Assembly: GCF_049568105.1 (NCBI RefSeq)
Contig: NZ_CP145335.1
Span: 434,001-498,000 of the forward strand
Length of the DNA stretch: 64,000 nt
Direction: 5' to 3'
Origin: Salinisphaera sp049568105
Lineage (GTDB): Bacteria > Pseudomonadota > Gammaproteobacteria > Nevskiales > Salinisphaeraceae
Below are positions 26,439 through 35,600 of the stretch, in pieces. Made by a program: the position numbers and the translations under genes. Positions within the stretch are counted from its first letter, which is position 1, and every line of letters begins with the position of its first letter. Below the pieces are notes generated by a model that saw only the letters and a program-made list of their open reading frames with translations, was not told the DNA's origin and searched no databases.

Positions 26439-27929
26439 ATGACCGTACTAATCCGCGATTTCGATCCCGAGGCTGTTGCCGTGACCAGCGGCCATTACAT
26501 CGGTAGCCGCTACGTGCATGGCAACGAAGCCGCATTGGCCGTCGCCCGGCCATCGGATGGGCAGGTCTATGGCCATGTGCCGGAGGCAGGACAGGCCGGC
26601 GTGGATGCGGCGGTGGCCGAGGCCGAGCGGGCGCTGGCGAGTTCGGGTTGGGCACATCGCCCGCCGCGCGAACGGGCCCGGGCCATGTACCGCTGGGCCG
26701 AGCTGATCGATAGCGATGAACAGCTCGCGCTGCTGGAATGTGTCGGTTCCACTCGCCCGATCGGCCAGGCGCTGGTTCAGGATATTCCGTTCACTGCGGA
26801 GGCGATCCGCTTTTTCGCCGAGTATGCGGATAAGGCCGGCGGCGATGTTGCCGCCACGCGCAGCGATGCGCTCGGCTTCGTAGCGGCCGAGCCGTACGGC
26901 GTGATCGGGGCGATCACGCCCTGGAACTTCCCGTTGTCGATGGCCTCCTGGAAATGTGGCCCAGCGCTGGCCGCCGGCAATGCCGTGGTGCTCAAGCCCT
27001 CCGAGCTGACGCCGTTTTCGACCCTGCGCCTGGCCGAGCTGGCGGTCGAGGCCGGCATTCCGGCGGGCGTGTTCAACGTAGTTCAGGGCACGGGGGCCGA
27101 TACCGGTGCCGCGCTGGTGCGTCATCCGGGGATCGGCAAAATCAGCTTTACCGGCTCCAGCGCGACCGGCCAGCAAATCATGGCCGATGCCGGTCGGCAC
27201 GGCGTCAAACCGGTGACGCTGGAGCTGGGCGGGAAGAGTCCGCAGCTGGTATTCGACGAGGTGCCGGATTTCGAGCATGTTGCCCAGTGCATCGTGCGCG
27301 GGTTTACCGCCAACGGCGGCCAGGCCTGTATTTCGGGCAGCCGACTGGTTGCTCATGAGGCGATTGCCCAGCCGCTGGTCGAGCGGGTGGTCGAGATCAT
27401 CGCCGGGCTGCGACCTGGCCCGACCTGGTCGGCGGCCACCGAGTATTGTCCGGCGATCGGCCCGGCCCAGGCCGACAAGATCGACCGTCTGGTGGCATCG
27501 GCGCGTGACGATGGCGCAGACATCGTCGCCGGCGGCGAGTTCTTCGACGAAGGCCCGGGAGGGGCTTTTTATCGACCGACCGTACTGGCCAACGTGGATG
27601 ATGAGATGGCGGTGGTCCGCGAGGAAGTATTCGGCCCGGTGCTTACGGTTCAGACCTTTGCCGACGAAGCCGAAGGGATCGCTCTGGCCGACCATCCGCA
27701 TTATGGTCTGGCCGCAGGCATTCATACCCGCGACGTCGGTCAGGCCATGCGCGCCATGCGCGCCATCGAGGCCGGTACGGTCTGGATCAACCGCTACGGG
27801 CGCAGCCGGGATCTGGCACTGCCGACCGGCGGTTACAAAGGCTCGGGCATCGGCAAGGATCTCGGCCGCCAAGCCTTCGAGGCCTGCCAGCGCTACAAGA
27901 CCGTTCTGATGGATTTCGACGCCGCCTGA
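26439..27929 (+). CDS. NAD(P)-dependent aldehyde dehydrogenase
   Basis: This 496-residue aldehyde dehydrogenase has the fold motif ITPWNFPLSMASWKCGPALA, catalytic Glu in TLELGGKSP, and catalytic Cys in NGGQACISGSR. The C-terminal SGIGKDLG segment is typical of PuuC/gamma-aminobutyraldehyde-type enzymes. It would oxidise the aldehyde made by the neighbouring FAD oxidases. The ATG at 26439 is chosen because the Met at 26376 lies inside the operator. It starts an operon with the XRE-cupin and FAD-oxidase genes. Confidence 0.9.
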   Translation: MTVLIRDFDPEAVAVTSGHYIGSRYVHGNEAALAVARPSDGQVYGHVPEAGQAGVDAAVAEAERALASSGWAHRPPRERARAMYRWAELIDSDEQLALLECVGSTRPIGQALVQDIPFTAEAIRFFAEYADKAGGDVAATRSDALGFVAAEPYGVIGAITPWNFPLSMASWKCGPALAAGNAVVLKPSELTPFSTLRLAELAVEAGIPAGVFNVVQGTGADTGAALVRHPGIGKISFTGSSATGQQIMADAGRHGVKPVTLELGGKSPQLVFDEVPDFEHVAQCIVRGFTANGGQACISGSRLVAHEAIAQPLVERVVEIIAGLRPGPTWSAATEYCPAIGPAQADKIDRLVASARDDGADIVAGGEFFDEGPGGAFYRPTVLANVDDEMAVVREEVFGPVLTVQTFADEAEGIALADHPHYGLAAGIHTRDVGQAMRAMRAIEAGTVWINRYGRSRDLALPTGGYKGSGIGKDLGRQAFEACQRYKTVLMDFDAA

Positions 27930-27947
27930 TCACGATAAGAGACGCCC

Positions 27948-28577
27948 ATGAACGAATCGAAAGAAACGGCAGCCAACGCCGGTGCGAACAACGAGGATTC
28001 GGCCGAGGTTAGTATTGGTCGTCGCCTGCGGCGGATGCGCAAGGATAAGGCATTAACGGTGGCTGCACTGGCCGAGGCCTCGAGTGTATCGGCCGGTATG
28101 ATCAGCCAAATCGAGCGCGGCCTGTCGAATCCGTCGATCGGCACCCTCGAGCGGTTACGCGCCGTGCTCGGTATCCCGTTGACTGCTTTTTTCGAGGATC
28201 GCGAGCCAGCCGGGCCAACCTCGCCGACTGAGGAACGGGTCCGGCGGGCCGATCAACGGCCGTTCTTCCAGGTCGGCGTCAACGGCATGAGCAAGGAGCT
28301 GCTCTCGCCCAGCGGCGAACACGATCTGCAGTTCATGGTCATCAATATCCCGCCGCATACCCGGTCCCACGAGGTGATGATCGGCGAGGGCGAAAAGGCG
28401 GGGCTGGTACTCGAAGGCCGGTTGAGTCTGATCGTGGCCGGCGAAACCACTGCCCTTGAACTCGGCGACAGCTTCCAGTTCGACAGTCGCAAGGCCCACG
28501 GCATCGCCAACGAGTCCGACGAATCGGCCCGCGTGCTGTGGATCATGCATACCCGGCCACAGCCGGCCCAGTTCTAG
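27948..28577 (+). CDS. XRE-cupin transcriptional regulator (PuuR-like)
   Basis: This 209-residue regulator has a Cro/CI helix-turn-helix (SIGRRLRRMRKDKALTVAAL through SQIERGLSNPSIGTL, about residues 22-77) and a C-terminal cupin (about 130-200) with the pattern SHEVMIGEGEKAGLVLEGRL. This architecture is that of PuuR, the putrescine-utilisation repressor, and related regulators. It lies 18 bases after the aldehyde dehydrogenase and probably controls its own operon. Ligand identity is unknown. Confidence 0.88.
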   Translation: MNESKETAANAGANNEDSAEVSIGRRLRRMRKDKALTVAALAEASSVSAGMISQIERGLSNPSIGTLERLRAVLGIPLTAFFEDREPAGPTSPTEERVRRADQRPFFQVGVNGMSKELLSPSGEHDLQFMVINIPPHTRSHEVMIGEGEKAGLVLEGRLSLIVAGETTALELGDSFQFDSRKAHGIANESDESARVLWIMHTRPQPAQF

Positions 28578-28743
28578 GCGCGCCAGGCCTATCTTTCGGC
28601 CCGCCAGATGCGGCCATTCGACGGCACAACGGGACAGCCGGCGAACCAAGACCGAGCCTCGGTCGCTGCCTCCTGTTATGCCGCGCGACAGCTCTAATCC
28701 CTTCAACAAACCGCCCTCGAACGTCGGTAAGGAGATCAAACGC

Positions 28744-30075
28744 ATGACCATTCAGGTCGATCCGGTACCCAATACTCCCGAGCTTCCTGAGCATGTCGAT
28801 GTGGCTGTCATCGGCGGCGGCATTATCGGCGTCTGCAGTGCCTACGAACTGGCCCGCAAGGGCGCGCGGGTGGCGCTGTTCGAAAAAGGCGTGATCGCTG
28901 GCGAACAGTCGGGCCGCAACTGGGGTTGGTGCCGGCAGCAGAACCGCAGCATGTTCGAGCTACCGATGGCCATGCATGCGCTGCGCCGCTGGGGCGAGCT
29001 GGGCGACGAAACCGGCGAGGACACCGGCTTCCGCCGCGAAGGCATCGTCTATACCACCACCCGCGCCGAAGACATCGACAAATGGCGGGCCTGGGAGGCC
29101 GGTGCCCGCGAGCATGGCTTTATCAGCCACATCCTCGATGGTGACGAAGCCCAGGCCAAGTCGCCTGGTACGACCACCGACTGGCTGGGCGGGCTGTTTT
29201 CGCCGGATGACGGGCGGGCCGAGCCGGCCAAGGCGGCCCCGGCAATCGCCCGTGGCCTGGTCAAGCTCGGCGGCCATGTGTTCCAGAACTGTGCGGTACG
29301 TGGGTTGGATATCGACAACGGCCAGGTACGCGGCGTGGTCACCGAACGCGGTCGGGTACGGGCCGACAAAGTGATCGGCGCCGGCGGCGCCTGGAGCGGA
29401 CGGATGTGTCGACGCCATGGCATCGGCCTACCGGTGACCAACGTCATCGGTACGGCCTTCACCACTACCGCGGCGCCCGAAGTCACCCCCGGCTGTCTGA
29501 CGACGCCGACCGTGGCTATGCGTCGACGCCTGGATGGCGGCTATACCCTGGCCGTACCAGGTCGCGGGCGAATCGATCTGGCCCCGCTGGGGATGCGCTA
29601 TGCGACCAAGTTCTACGCGGCCTATCAGCGTAAGCTCAAGAAGAAGCTGACCTATCGCCTCGGCAAGCCGTTTTTTTCCGGGCCGGAAGCTCTAGGCAGC
29701 TGGTCGCTCGACGGCATCTCGCCGTTTGAAAAACAGCGTATTCTCGATCCGAAGCCGGATGCCGGACTGGCGCGCGACACCCTGGCGGCTTGTCAGCGTG
29801 AATATCCGGCGCTGGCCGATATGGCCATGGACGAACTCTGGGCCGGGGCGATCGATACCACCCCGGACATGATCCCGATCATCTCGCCCGTGTCCTCGCT
29901 GCCTGGCTTCATGGTGGCCTCGGGTTTTTCCGGCCATGGTTTTGGCATCGGTCCCGGCGCCGGTCGGCTGATCGCCGACATGGCCGCCGGCGACGAGCCG
30001 ATCGTGGATCCCAGTCCGTATCGGCTGGATCGGTTCTATGACGGGACCAAGCTGAAACAGCCGGAATTGATGTAG
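28744..30075 (+). CDS. FAD-dependent oxidoreductase (DAO family)
   Basis: This 443-residue flavin oxidase has VIGGGIIGVCSAYELARKG and the subgroup signature QSGRNWGWCRQQNR, followed by the C-terminal FAD motif ASGFSGHGFGIGPGAGRL. It is distinct from the PuuB-like enzyme at 21186. The substrate is expected to be an N-alkyl or D-amino acid, or an amine. The ATG at 28744 has GGAG nine bases upstream; the open frame from 28456 overlaps the regulator gene and is rejected. It ends the operon and is followed by the structured repeat region. Confidence 0.88.
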   Translation: MTIQVDPVPNTPELPEHVDVAVIGGGIIGVCSAYELARKGARVALFEKGVIAGEQSGRNWGWCRQQNRSMFELPMAMHALRRWGELGDETGEDTGFRREGIVYTTTRAEDIDKWRAWEAGAREHGFISHILDGDEAQAKSPGTTTDWLGGLFSPDDGRAEPAKAAPAIARGLVKLGGHVFQNCAVRGLDIDNGQVRGVVTERGRVRADKVIGAGGAWSGRMCRRHGIGLPVTNVIGTAFTTTAAPEVTPGCLTTPTVAMRRRLDGGYTLAVPGRGRIDLAPLGMRYATKFYAAYQRKLKKKLTYRLGKPFFSGPEALGSWSLDGISPFEKQRILDPKPDAGLARDTLAACQREYPALADMAMDELWAGAIDTTPDMIPIISPVSSLPGFMVASGFSGHGFGIGPGAGRLIADMAAGDEPIVDPSPYRLDRFYDGTKLKQPELM

Positions 30076-30141
30076 GACGAACCTTGTGAGCCGATGCCTT
30101 GAGCCGTCATGTCTTACCGGCGCCGCACGGTTGAGTATCCA

Positions 30142-30545
30142 GCCGTCTTTATCGCTTTGGCCCTCCGCTGCTCGGCGCTGCGCCTAAGGGACCCAATACA
30201 GAGCGGGCCTGCGATGTTGCAGTGGGTGCCTGTATTGAGTCCCGTGACACGGCGACGCAGACGCGCAGCGGCGACGGGTGTCCGGCGCACAGCGCCGGTG
30301 CGGCCAGCTGTTTGAGGGCCGCCAAAGCGACGTGAGTTCTGGCCGCATCCCGTGGCCGCGAGCATCGGAGTGCACCGGCGTCAGCCGGCGCCGTGTCGGG
30401 TGCCTTTTTCTTGGCTCCTTCTTTTGGGCAAGCAAAAGAAGGGGCTCGCACAGCAGTGCGAAACCGAGATCTAACTCACCTCGTGGCTCAAATCAGATAG
30501 GCCAGATCCCAAGCCAACGTGCTTTGAATAACCCACGGGCCCGCC
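30142..30545 (+). repeat. Structured intergenic repeat, copy A
   Basis: This about 400-base non-coding block is repeated in direct orientation at about 30713-31075. Features in order are a dyad GGGACCCAATACAG/CTGTATTGAGTCCC (30188-30243), a 39-base stretch (30341-30379) found exactly inverted at 35274-35312, the stem CCTTCTTTTG-GGCAAG-CAAAAGAAGG (30417-30442), and TCGCAC-AGCA-GTGCGA. A tail beginning near CTAACTC follows. The left terminal module present in copies B and C is missing. Confidence 0.8.
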
Positions 30546-31075
30546 GCGCCGGGCTGTTTCGCGCTGATGCGCGAGCCACTTTTATTTGCTTGCCCAAATA
30601 AAAGTAGCCAAAACAAAAGGCACCCTGTCTGGCGCCGATGCTTGCGCATCGGTGCCCTGCGCGGCCGCAAGCGGACGGCCGGAAACTCGCCGTGCTACGC
30701 ACGACTCAGACATCCGCCGTCTTTATCGCTTGCGGCCTCTACTGCTCGGCGCTGCGCCCAAGGGACCCAATACAGAGCGGGCCCGCGATGTGAAAGGCGG
30801 GGCTTGTATTGAGTCCCGTTACACGGCGACGCAGATGCGCAGCGGCGACGGGTATCAGGCGCATCGCGCTGGTGTGGTGTGGCCAGCCTGTCGTCGGGAG
30901 CATCGGAGTGGACCGGCGCAGCCGGCGCCGTGTCGAGTGCCTTTTGTTTGGTTTTGACAAGAGCAAGTCGGAAGGCACTTGCACAGCAGTGCGAAACCAG
31001 GAGCTAACTCGACTCGTGGCTAAAATCAGATACATCAGATCTTGGACCGAGGTGCTTTGAACACCTCACGAGTCA
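30545..31075 (+). repeat. Structured intergenic repeat, copy B (two opposed terminal modules)
   Basis: This copy has a terminal module at each end in opposite orientation. The left one holds TCGCGC-TGAT-GCGCGA and the perfect 11-bp stem ACTTTTATTTG/CAAATAAAAGT (30578-30605), whose loop in the module's own orientation reads GGCAAG. The right one ends in GCACAGCAGTGCGAAAC. The middle contains the GGGACCCAATACA/TGTATTGAGTCCC dyad. Short frames across it look like artefacts. Confidence 0.8.
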
Positions 31076-31127
31076 GCCGTGACCGGCTGGACAGCCCGAT
31101 GCGGATATCGGGCGCGGTGTATGGCGT

Positions 31128-32507
31128 TTAACCGATCTGCTGAAAAGCATAGATCGGCCCCAATCGGAGCAGGCCGGTCAGCTCGTCGAGCGCGTTGCGG
31201 GTCTCGTCCAGCAGGCTTGGATCGGCCAGGTCCTCGATTTCCAGCCGGTCGCGATAGTGGCGTTCGACCCAGGCCGCGAGCCGATCGTGGAGGCGATCGT
31301 CGAACAGCACGCCAGGATTCATGGCCGCGCGCTCGTTGGCTGACAGGACCACGCGCAGGCGCAGGCAGGCCGGACCGCCGCCGTTGTCCATGCTCTGTTT
31401 GACGTCGTAGGCACGATAGCCGGCGATCGGATTGGCGTGATCGGCGACGATGCGATCGAGTTCGGCCGCCACGGCTGGATTGCGCTGGCATTCGGCCGGC
31501 ACGATGACGATCATCGAGCCGTCGGGGCGGGTCAGTAGCTGCGAATTGAACAGATAGGTCGCCACAGCATCTTCAAGCGTGACGTCTTCGCGGGCTACGC
31601 GTACCGGAACCAGATGCGTGCCCCGGGCCCGCAGCTTGTCGTGCAACTCGGCGAGCACGGTTTCTTCCTCGGCGAAGGCTGCTTCGTGATAGAGCAGCAC
31701 CGGGCCGTTGCCGACCGCGATCACGTCGTTGTGGAATACGCCGGCATCGATAGCTTCCGGACTCTGGCGCGCGAATACACATTGCTCGGCGGCCAGGCCG
31801 TGTTGGCGAGCCACAGCCTGGCTGGCTTCTAGTGTTTGGCGGGCTGTAAAGCGCCGGGATTCCGGGGGTGTTGCTCGGCCACGATCCAGACCGTGGCGGC
31901 CATAGACGAACAGATGCACGCCGGGCGCGTCATAAGCCGCGCAGAGACGGGTATGGTTGGCAGCGCCTTCGTCGGAGAAAGCCGGCGTAGCCGGCAGTGC
32001 CTCGTGGTGCGCAAAACATGAGTCGTCGGCAAAGATGGCGCTGAGCGCCGCAGCGGTGGTCGGGGCCTCGATCGCACGATGGAAACTCGACTGCAGATTG
32101 GCCGCGGTGAAATGCACGCGCCCATCGACCGCGTCGGCCGAGGGTGTGATGGTCGCGGCATTGGCCGTCCACATCGCGGCCGCCGAGGAAATCGCCCGCA
32201 CGATCGCCGGATCCGCGGCCCAGGCCGCTGCCAACTGGTCGCTCAGCGTACCGGCAAAGCCGAGCCGGTCGAGCAGTTCGACGGCCGGGCGCGGTTGTGG
32301 CGGCAGCACGCCTTGGGCAAAGCCGGCGTCGTGGAGGGCTTTCATCTTGGCCAGGCCCTGTAGGGCAGCTTCGCGCGGGTTGGAGACCAGGCCGCGATGG
32401 CTGGCCGAGGCGATGTTGCCGTGTGCCAAGCCGCTGTAGTTGTGGGTCGGGCCGACCAGGCCGTCGAAATTGACCTCGCGGGTGGCGTCGGTGGCGAAAC
32501 TGGTCAT
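31128..32507 (-). CDS. astB: N-succinylarginine dihydrolase
   Basis: AstB hydrolyses N2-succinylarginine to N2-succinylornithine, CO2 and two ammonia, the second step of the pathway. The 459-residue protein starts with EVNFDGLVGPTHNYSGLAHG. The expected catalytic triad is visible: Glu180 (SDEGAANH), His259 (VFHNDVIAVGNG) and Cys381 (NGGGPACLRLR). The ATG at 32507 is preferred; the frame upstream is the dapA-like gene out of phase. It is the last ast gene of the minus-strand cluster and ends just before repeat copy B. Confidence 0.94.
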   Translation of the reverse strand: MTSFATDATREVNFDGLVGPTHNYSGLAHGNIASASHRGLVSNPREAALQGLAKMKALHDAGFAQGVLPPQPRPAVELLDRLGFAGTLSDQLAAAWAADPAIVRAISSAAAMWTANAATITPSADAVDGRVHFTAANLQSSFHRAIEAPTTAAALSAIFADDSCFAHHEALPATPAFSDEGAANHTRLCAAYDAPGVHLFVYGRHGLDRGRATPPESRRFTARQTLEASQAVARQHGLAAEQCVFARQSPEAIDAGVFHNDVIAVGNGPVLLYHEAAFAEEETVLAELHDKLRARGTHLVPVRVAREDVTLEDAVATYLFNSQLLTRPDGSMIVIVPAECQRNPAVAAELDRIVADHANPIAGYRAYDVKQSMDNGGGPACLRLRVVLSANERAAMNPGVLFDDRLHDRLAAWVERHYRDRLEIEDLADPSLLDETRNALDELTGLLRLGPIYAFQQIG

Positions 32508-32520
32508 GGGATGAACTCCA

Positions 32521-33414
32521 TCAGCAGAGGTTGAGGGCGGCCAGGGTCGCTGCGACATCAGCCCGGTTGGCGCCGTCCAGGCTGTGCAGCGGCCGGGGCA
32601 GGCAGGGCGGGTTGACGAGGCCGAGCACTGCGGCAGCGGTCGCGATGACGCGCAGGCTGCCGCCATGGCGGGCATACAGCGCCCAGAGCGGATCGAGGTC
32701 GGCGGATAGGCGGCGCGCTGCGGCGGCATCGCCGGCCCGGGCGGCCTGCGTGATCGCGAGCGCGGCCGCGGGGAACAGGCCGCCGAGCACCGAATACCAG
32801 GCCGCGCAGCCTGCATTCAACCCGGCCGCGGCTGAACCGTCACCGCTGATGCCGAGGGTGACATCGTCCGGTAGTTCGGATTGCAGCGCTGCGATGCGTG
32901 TTTGTACTTGCTCTGGCGAGCCGGGCACCGCCGGAATCTTGATCGAGGCCACGTTCGGCAGTGCCGCGATCCGGCGGTATAGCTGGTCGCTGAATTGAAA
33001 GTGCGTGGTGGTCGGGTTGTCGTAAACACAGATCGGCAGCGAGACCGCGGCATCGACGCTTGCGAACAGATCGAATACCTCGGCTTCGCCAAGCGGCTGG
33101 TAAGACATGGCCGGCAGCAGCAGTCCGGTGGCGCCGGCGCGCTGGGCGTCGTCGGCACAGGCGAGCACTTCGGCGGTGGTCAGCGCGCCGATGCCGACGA
33201 TGACTGGAATATCACCGCTGTGCTGGCAGGCCAGCCGGGCGATCCGAGCGCGTGTTTCGCGCTTTAAATAGGCATAGTGGCCGGTCGAGCCCAGTACGCC
33301 GATCGAATCCACGCGCGCGGCCACGAGCCGTTCGATCAGGCCGGTAAACGCTGCCTCGTCCGGAGTTTCGCCGGACAGCGGCGTCAATGGAAAAGCGCTC
33401 AGTCCGGTGAACAT
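32521..33414 (-). CDS. Dihydrodipicolinate synthase/N-acetylneuraminate lyase family protein
   Basis: This 297-residue class I aldolase (DHDPS/NAL family) has the Schiff-base Lys in SIKIPAV, the Tyr in ICVYDNPTT, and the GSTGHYAYL segment in place of the usual GTTGE. It has no sign of a membrane segment. It lies between astD and astB, 13 bases before the astB start, so it is co-expressed with arginine catabolism although no ast step needs an aldolase. The GSTGHYAYL change argues against a housekeeping DapA role. A lyase for a 2-keto acid linked to amino-acid breakdown is my guess. Confidence 0.82.
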   Translation of the reverse strand: MFTGLSAFPLTPLSGETPDEAAFTGLIERLVAARVDSIGVLGSTGHYAYLKRETRARIARLACQHSGDIPVIVGIGALTTAEVLACADDAQRAGATGLLLPAMSYQPLGEAEVFDLFASVDAAVSLPICVYDNPTTTHFQFSDQLYRRIAALPNVASIKIPAVPGSPEQVQTRIAALQSELPDDVTLGISGDGSAAAGLNAGCAAWYSVLGGLFPAAALAITQAARAGDAAAARRLSADLDPLWALYARHGGSLRVIATAAAVLGLVNPPCLPRPLHSLDGANRADVAATLAALNLC

Positions 33415-33496
33415 GCGCCTCGACCTCGTATGCGCCAGGATGGGCCTGTCTTATGCAAAGCGTAGCCGATGCGCGCCGGGTTCGCCTGCGTCATCG

Positions 33497-34996
33497 CTAG
33501 CCGCGCGAAACATTCGATAGATCCACGCCGTGCGGCAGATGCTCCGGCAGCGCGACCGTCTCGGCCTCCATGGAAGCCATCGGCCAGGCGCAGTAGTCGG
33601 CTGCGTAATAGGCGCTCGGGCGATGGTTGCCGGAATCGCCGATGCCGCCGAAGGGCGCATCCGAGGCCGCGCCCGTGGTTTGGCGGTTCCAGTTGACGAT
33701 GCCGGCACGGATGCGCAGGCGGAAGTCTTCCCAGAGCGCGGCATCACCGCCGATCAGACCGGCCGACAGACCATAGGCGGTGTTGTTGGCCTCGGCGATC
33801 GCGGCATCCCAGCTCGTGGTGCGACGGATCGTAAGCAGCGGGCCGAAGTGCTCGACGTCGGCGGTCTCGATGCCGGTGACGTCGACCAGTCCGGGCGAGA
33901 GCAGGCTGGTGCCGGCTTTTAGAATCGCGCTGCGTACGAGCACGGTCGCCCCGCGGGCTTCCAGTTCGTCCTGCGCTGCGACGATTCTTTTGGCCGCGGC
34001 GGGCGTGGCCAGGCCGCCGTAGAAGGGTGGGTTGCTCTCGTCCATCGGCTCGCCGACGTGCAGATCGGCCAGCGCAGCGGCTAGGGCCTCGATCAGCGCA
34101 TCGCCGGCCGTGCCTTCAGGTACCAATAGACGACGCGCACAGGTACAGCGCTGGCCGCCGGAGATGAAGGCCGACTGGATGATCGTCAGCACCGCGGCCG
34201 GAATTTCATAGCCCTCATCGGCGATCACCAACGGATTGTTGCCGCCCAGCTCCAGCGCCAGGATCTTATCGACCCGGCCACCGAACTGCTTGTGCAGCGA
34301 CTTGCCGGTCGCCGCCGAGCCAGTGAACAGCAGGCCGTCGATCTCGTCGCTGCCGGCCAGCGCCTGGCCGACCGCTTTTTCGCCCTGCACCAGATTGATC
34401 ACGCCCTCCGGCAGGCCCGCGGCTTCCCAGCACTGTAGGGTGAGATCGGCGGTCGCCGGGGTCAGCTCGCTGGGCTTGAACACGACCGTATTGCCGGCCA
34501 GCAGTGCCGGCACGATATGCCCGTTCGGCAGATGGCCGGGGAAGTTGTAGGGCCCAAATACTGCGAGCACGCCGTGCGGGCGATGGCGCAGCACGGCCCG
34601 CCCACCCGGAATGTCCTTAGACCGTTCGCCGGTACGCTCGTGGTAGGCAGTCTGGGAGATCGCGATCTTGCCGATCATCGCGCCGACTTCGGTACGGGCT
34701 TCCCAGAGCGGCTTGCCGGTTTCGCGGGCGATCGAGATGGCCAGTTCTTCCTTGTGCGCCTCGAGCTGTTTGCCGAAAGCTTCGACGATCGCCGCGCGTT
34801 GGTCGAAGGGCCGGCGGGCCCAGTCTGGGAAGGCCGCGCGCGCCGCGGCGATGGCGGTGTCGACTTGATCGGCATCCGCCGCGTTGGCCTGCCAGAGCTG
34901 GATGCCTGCGATCGGGTCGTGTTTTGCCATGGCCACGCCGTTGCCGGCTTGCCAGGTGCCGTCGATGAATAGTTGTTGTTTGGCTTGGAGTGGCAT
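33497..34996 (-). CDS. astD: Succinylglutamate-semialdehyde dehydrogenase
   Basis: AstD oxidises N-succinylglutamate 5-semialdehyde to N-succinylglutamate with NAD. The 499-residue protein has GPYNFPGHLPNGHIVPALLA, which is an AstD signature, catalytic Glu249 (LELGGNNPLV) and Cys284 (GGQRCTCARRL). The gene is separated from astA by about 680 bases containing repeat copy C, so it may need its own promoter. Confidence 0.94.
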   Translation of the reverse strand: MPLQAKQQLFIDGTWQAGNGVAMAKHDPIAGIQLWQANAADADQVDTAIAAARAAFPDWARRPFDQRAAIVEAFGKQLEAHKEELAISIARETGKPLWEARTEVGAMIGKIAISQTAYHERTGERSKDIPGGRAVLRHRPHGVLAVFGPYNFPGHLPNGHIVPALLAGNTVVFKPSELTPATADLTLQCWEAAGLPEGVINLVQGEKAVGQALAGSDEIDGLLFTGSAATGKSLHKQFGGRVDKILALELGGNNPLVIADEGYEIPAAVLTIIQSAFISGGQRCTCARRLLVPEGTAGDALIEALAAALADLHVGEPMDESNPPFYGGLATPAAAKRIVAAQDELEARGATVLVRSAILKAGTSLLSPGLVDVTGIETADVEHFGPLLTIRRTTSWDAAIAEANNTAYGLSAGLIGGDAALWEDFRLRIRAGIVNWNRQTTGAASDAPFGGIGDSGNHRPSAYYAADYCAWPMASMEAETVALPEHLPHGVDLSNVSRG

Positions 34997-35194
34997 GGTG
35001 GCTCCGGTTTAATCGTTGAGTTATTCGGCTTCAGGGCTAGCAAGGCTGGAGCGCGTACTTGTGGCTCGGGCGCGCGTTGATGCGAGAAATAGAGCGAGGG
35101 TCAGTCGTGCCGATTGGAGCGGATGCTTCGGCGCAACAGTTTTCCAATGATGGAGCGCGAAAAGGCTTGGGCGCTGGACGAGACTTGGCGTTTC

Positions 35195-35600
35195 GCGCTG
35201 ATGCGCGAGCCACTTTTCGGCCTGCTCTGGTTAATAAGCCAAAACAAAAGGCAGCCGCATCGGCGCCGGCTGTGCCGGTGCACTCCGATGCTCGCGGCCA
35301 CGGGATGCGGCCCCCTGGGTTGTTGTTTTGGGTCGCGTCGCTTTGGCGACGCTCAAACAGGCTGGCCGCCCTGGCGCGGTGCGCCGGACACCCGTCGCTG
35401 CTGTGCGTCTGCGTCGCCTCAGACGGGCAGAAATACAGGCACGTTCGCTCCGACGGCTTGGCGTACCTTGTTTGTATTCGGGCCCCTTGTGCGCAGGGCA
35501 CCGATGCAAAGCATCGGCGCAAGGTAGGGTGTCTTGTCCTTTGCTTCTTTTCGTTTGGACAAGCAAACGAAAAGGAGTCGCGCATCAGCGCGAAACCCCA
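35195..35600 (-). repeat. Structured intergenic repeat, copy C, inside the ast cluster
   Basis: This copy lies inverted relative to copies A and B. 35274-35312 is the exact reverse complement of 30341-30379 (39 bases). The right terminal module has GCGCAGGGCACCGATGC, the perfect 11-bp stem CTTTTCGTTTG-GACAAG-CAAACGAAAAG (35547-35574), and TCGCGC-ATCA-GCGCGA. The left module is degraded in its long stem but keeps TCGCGCTGATGCGCGA. The stems of copies A, B and C differ in sequence but stay paired. No gene is seen in the rest of 34997-35674. Confidence 0.8.

Noticed and set aside
26448..27872. A 474-codon open frame on the minus strand.
   Set aside because: It is antisense to the aldehyde dehydrogenase and shows no recognisable domain.
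30109..31060. Several short ORFs in the repeat region on both strands.
   Set aside because: Their products only mirror the repeat (Lys/Gln- and Phe/Leu-rich stretches from the stem) and change frame between copies.
30142..35600. Repeat cluster considered as a CRISPR array.
   Set aside because: The units are hundreds of bases long, not short regularly spaced repeats, and no cas gene is present.
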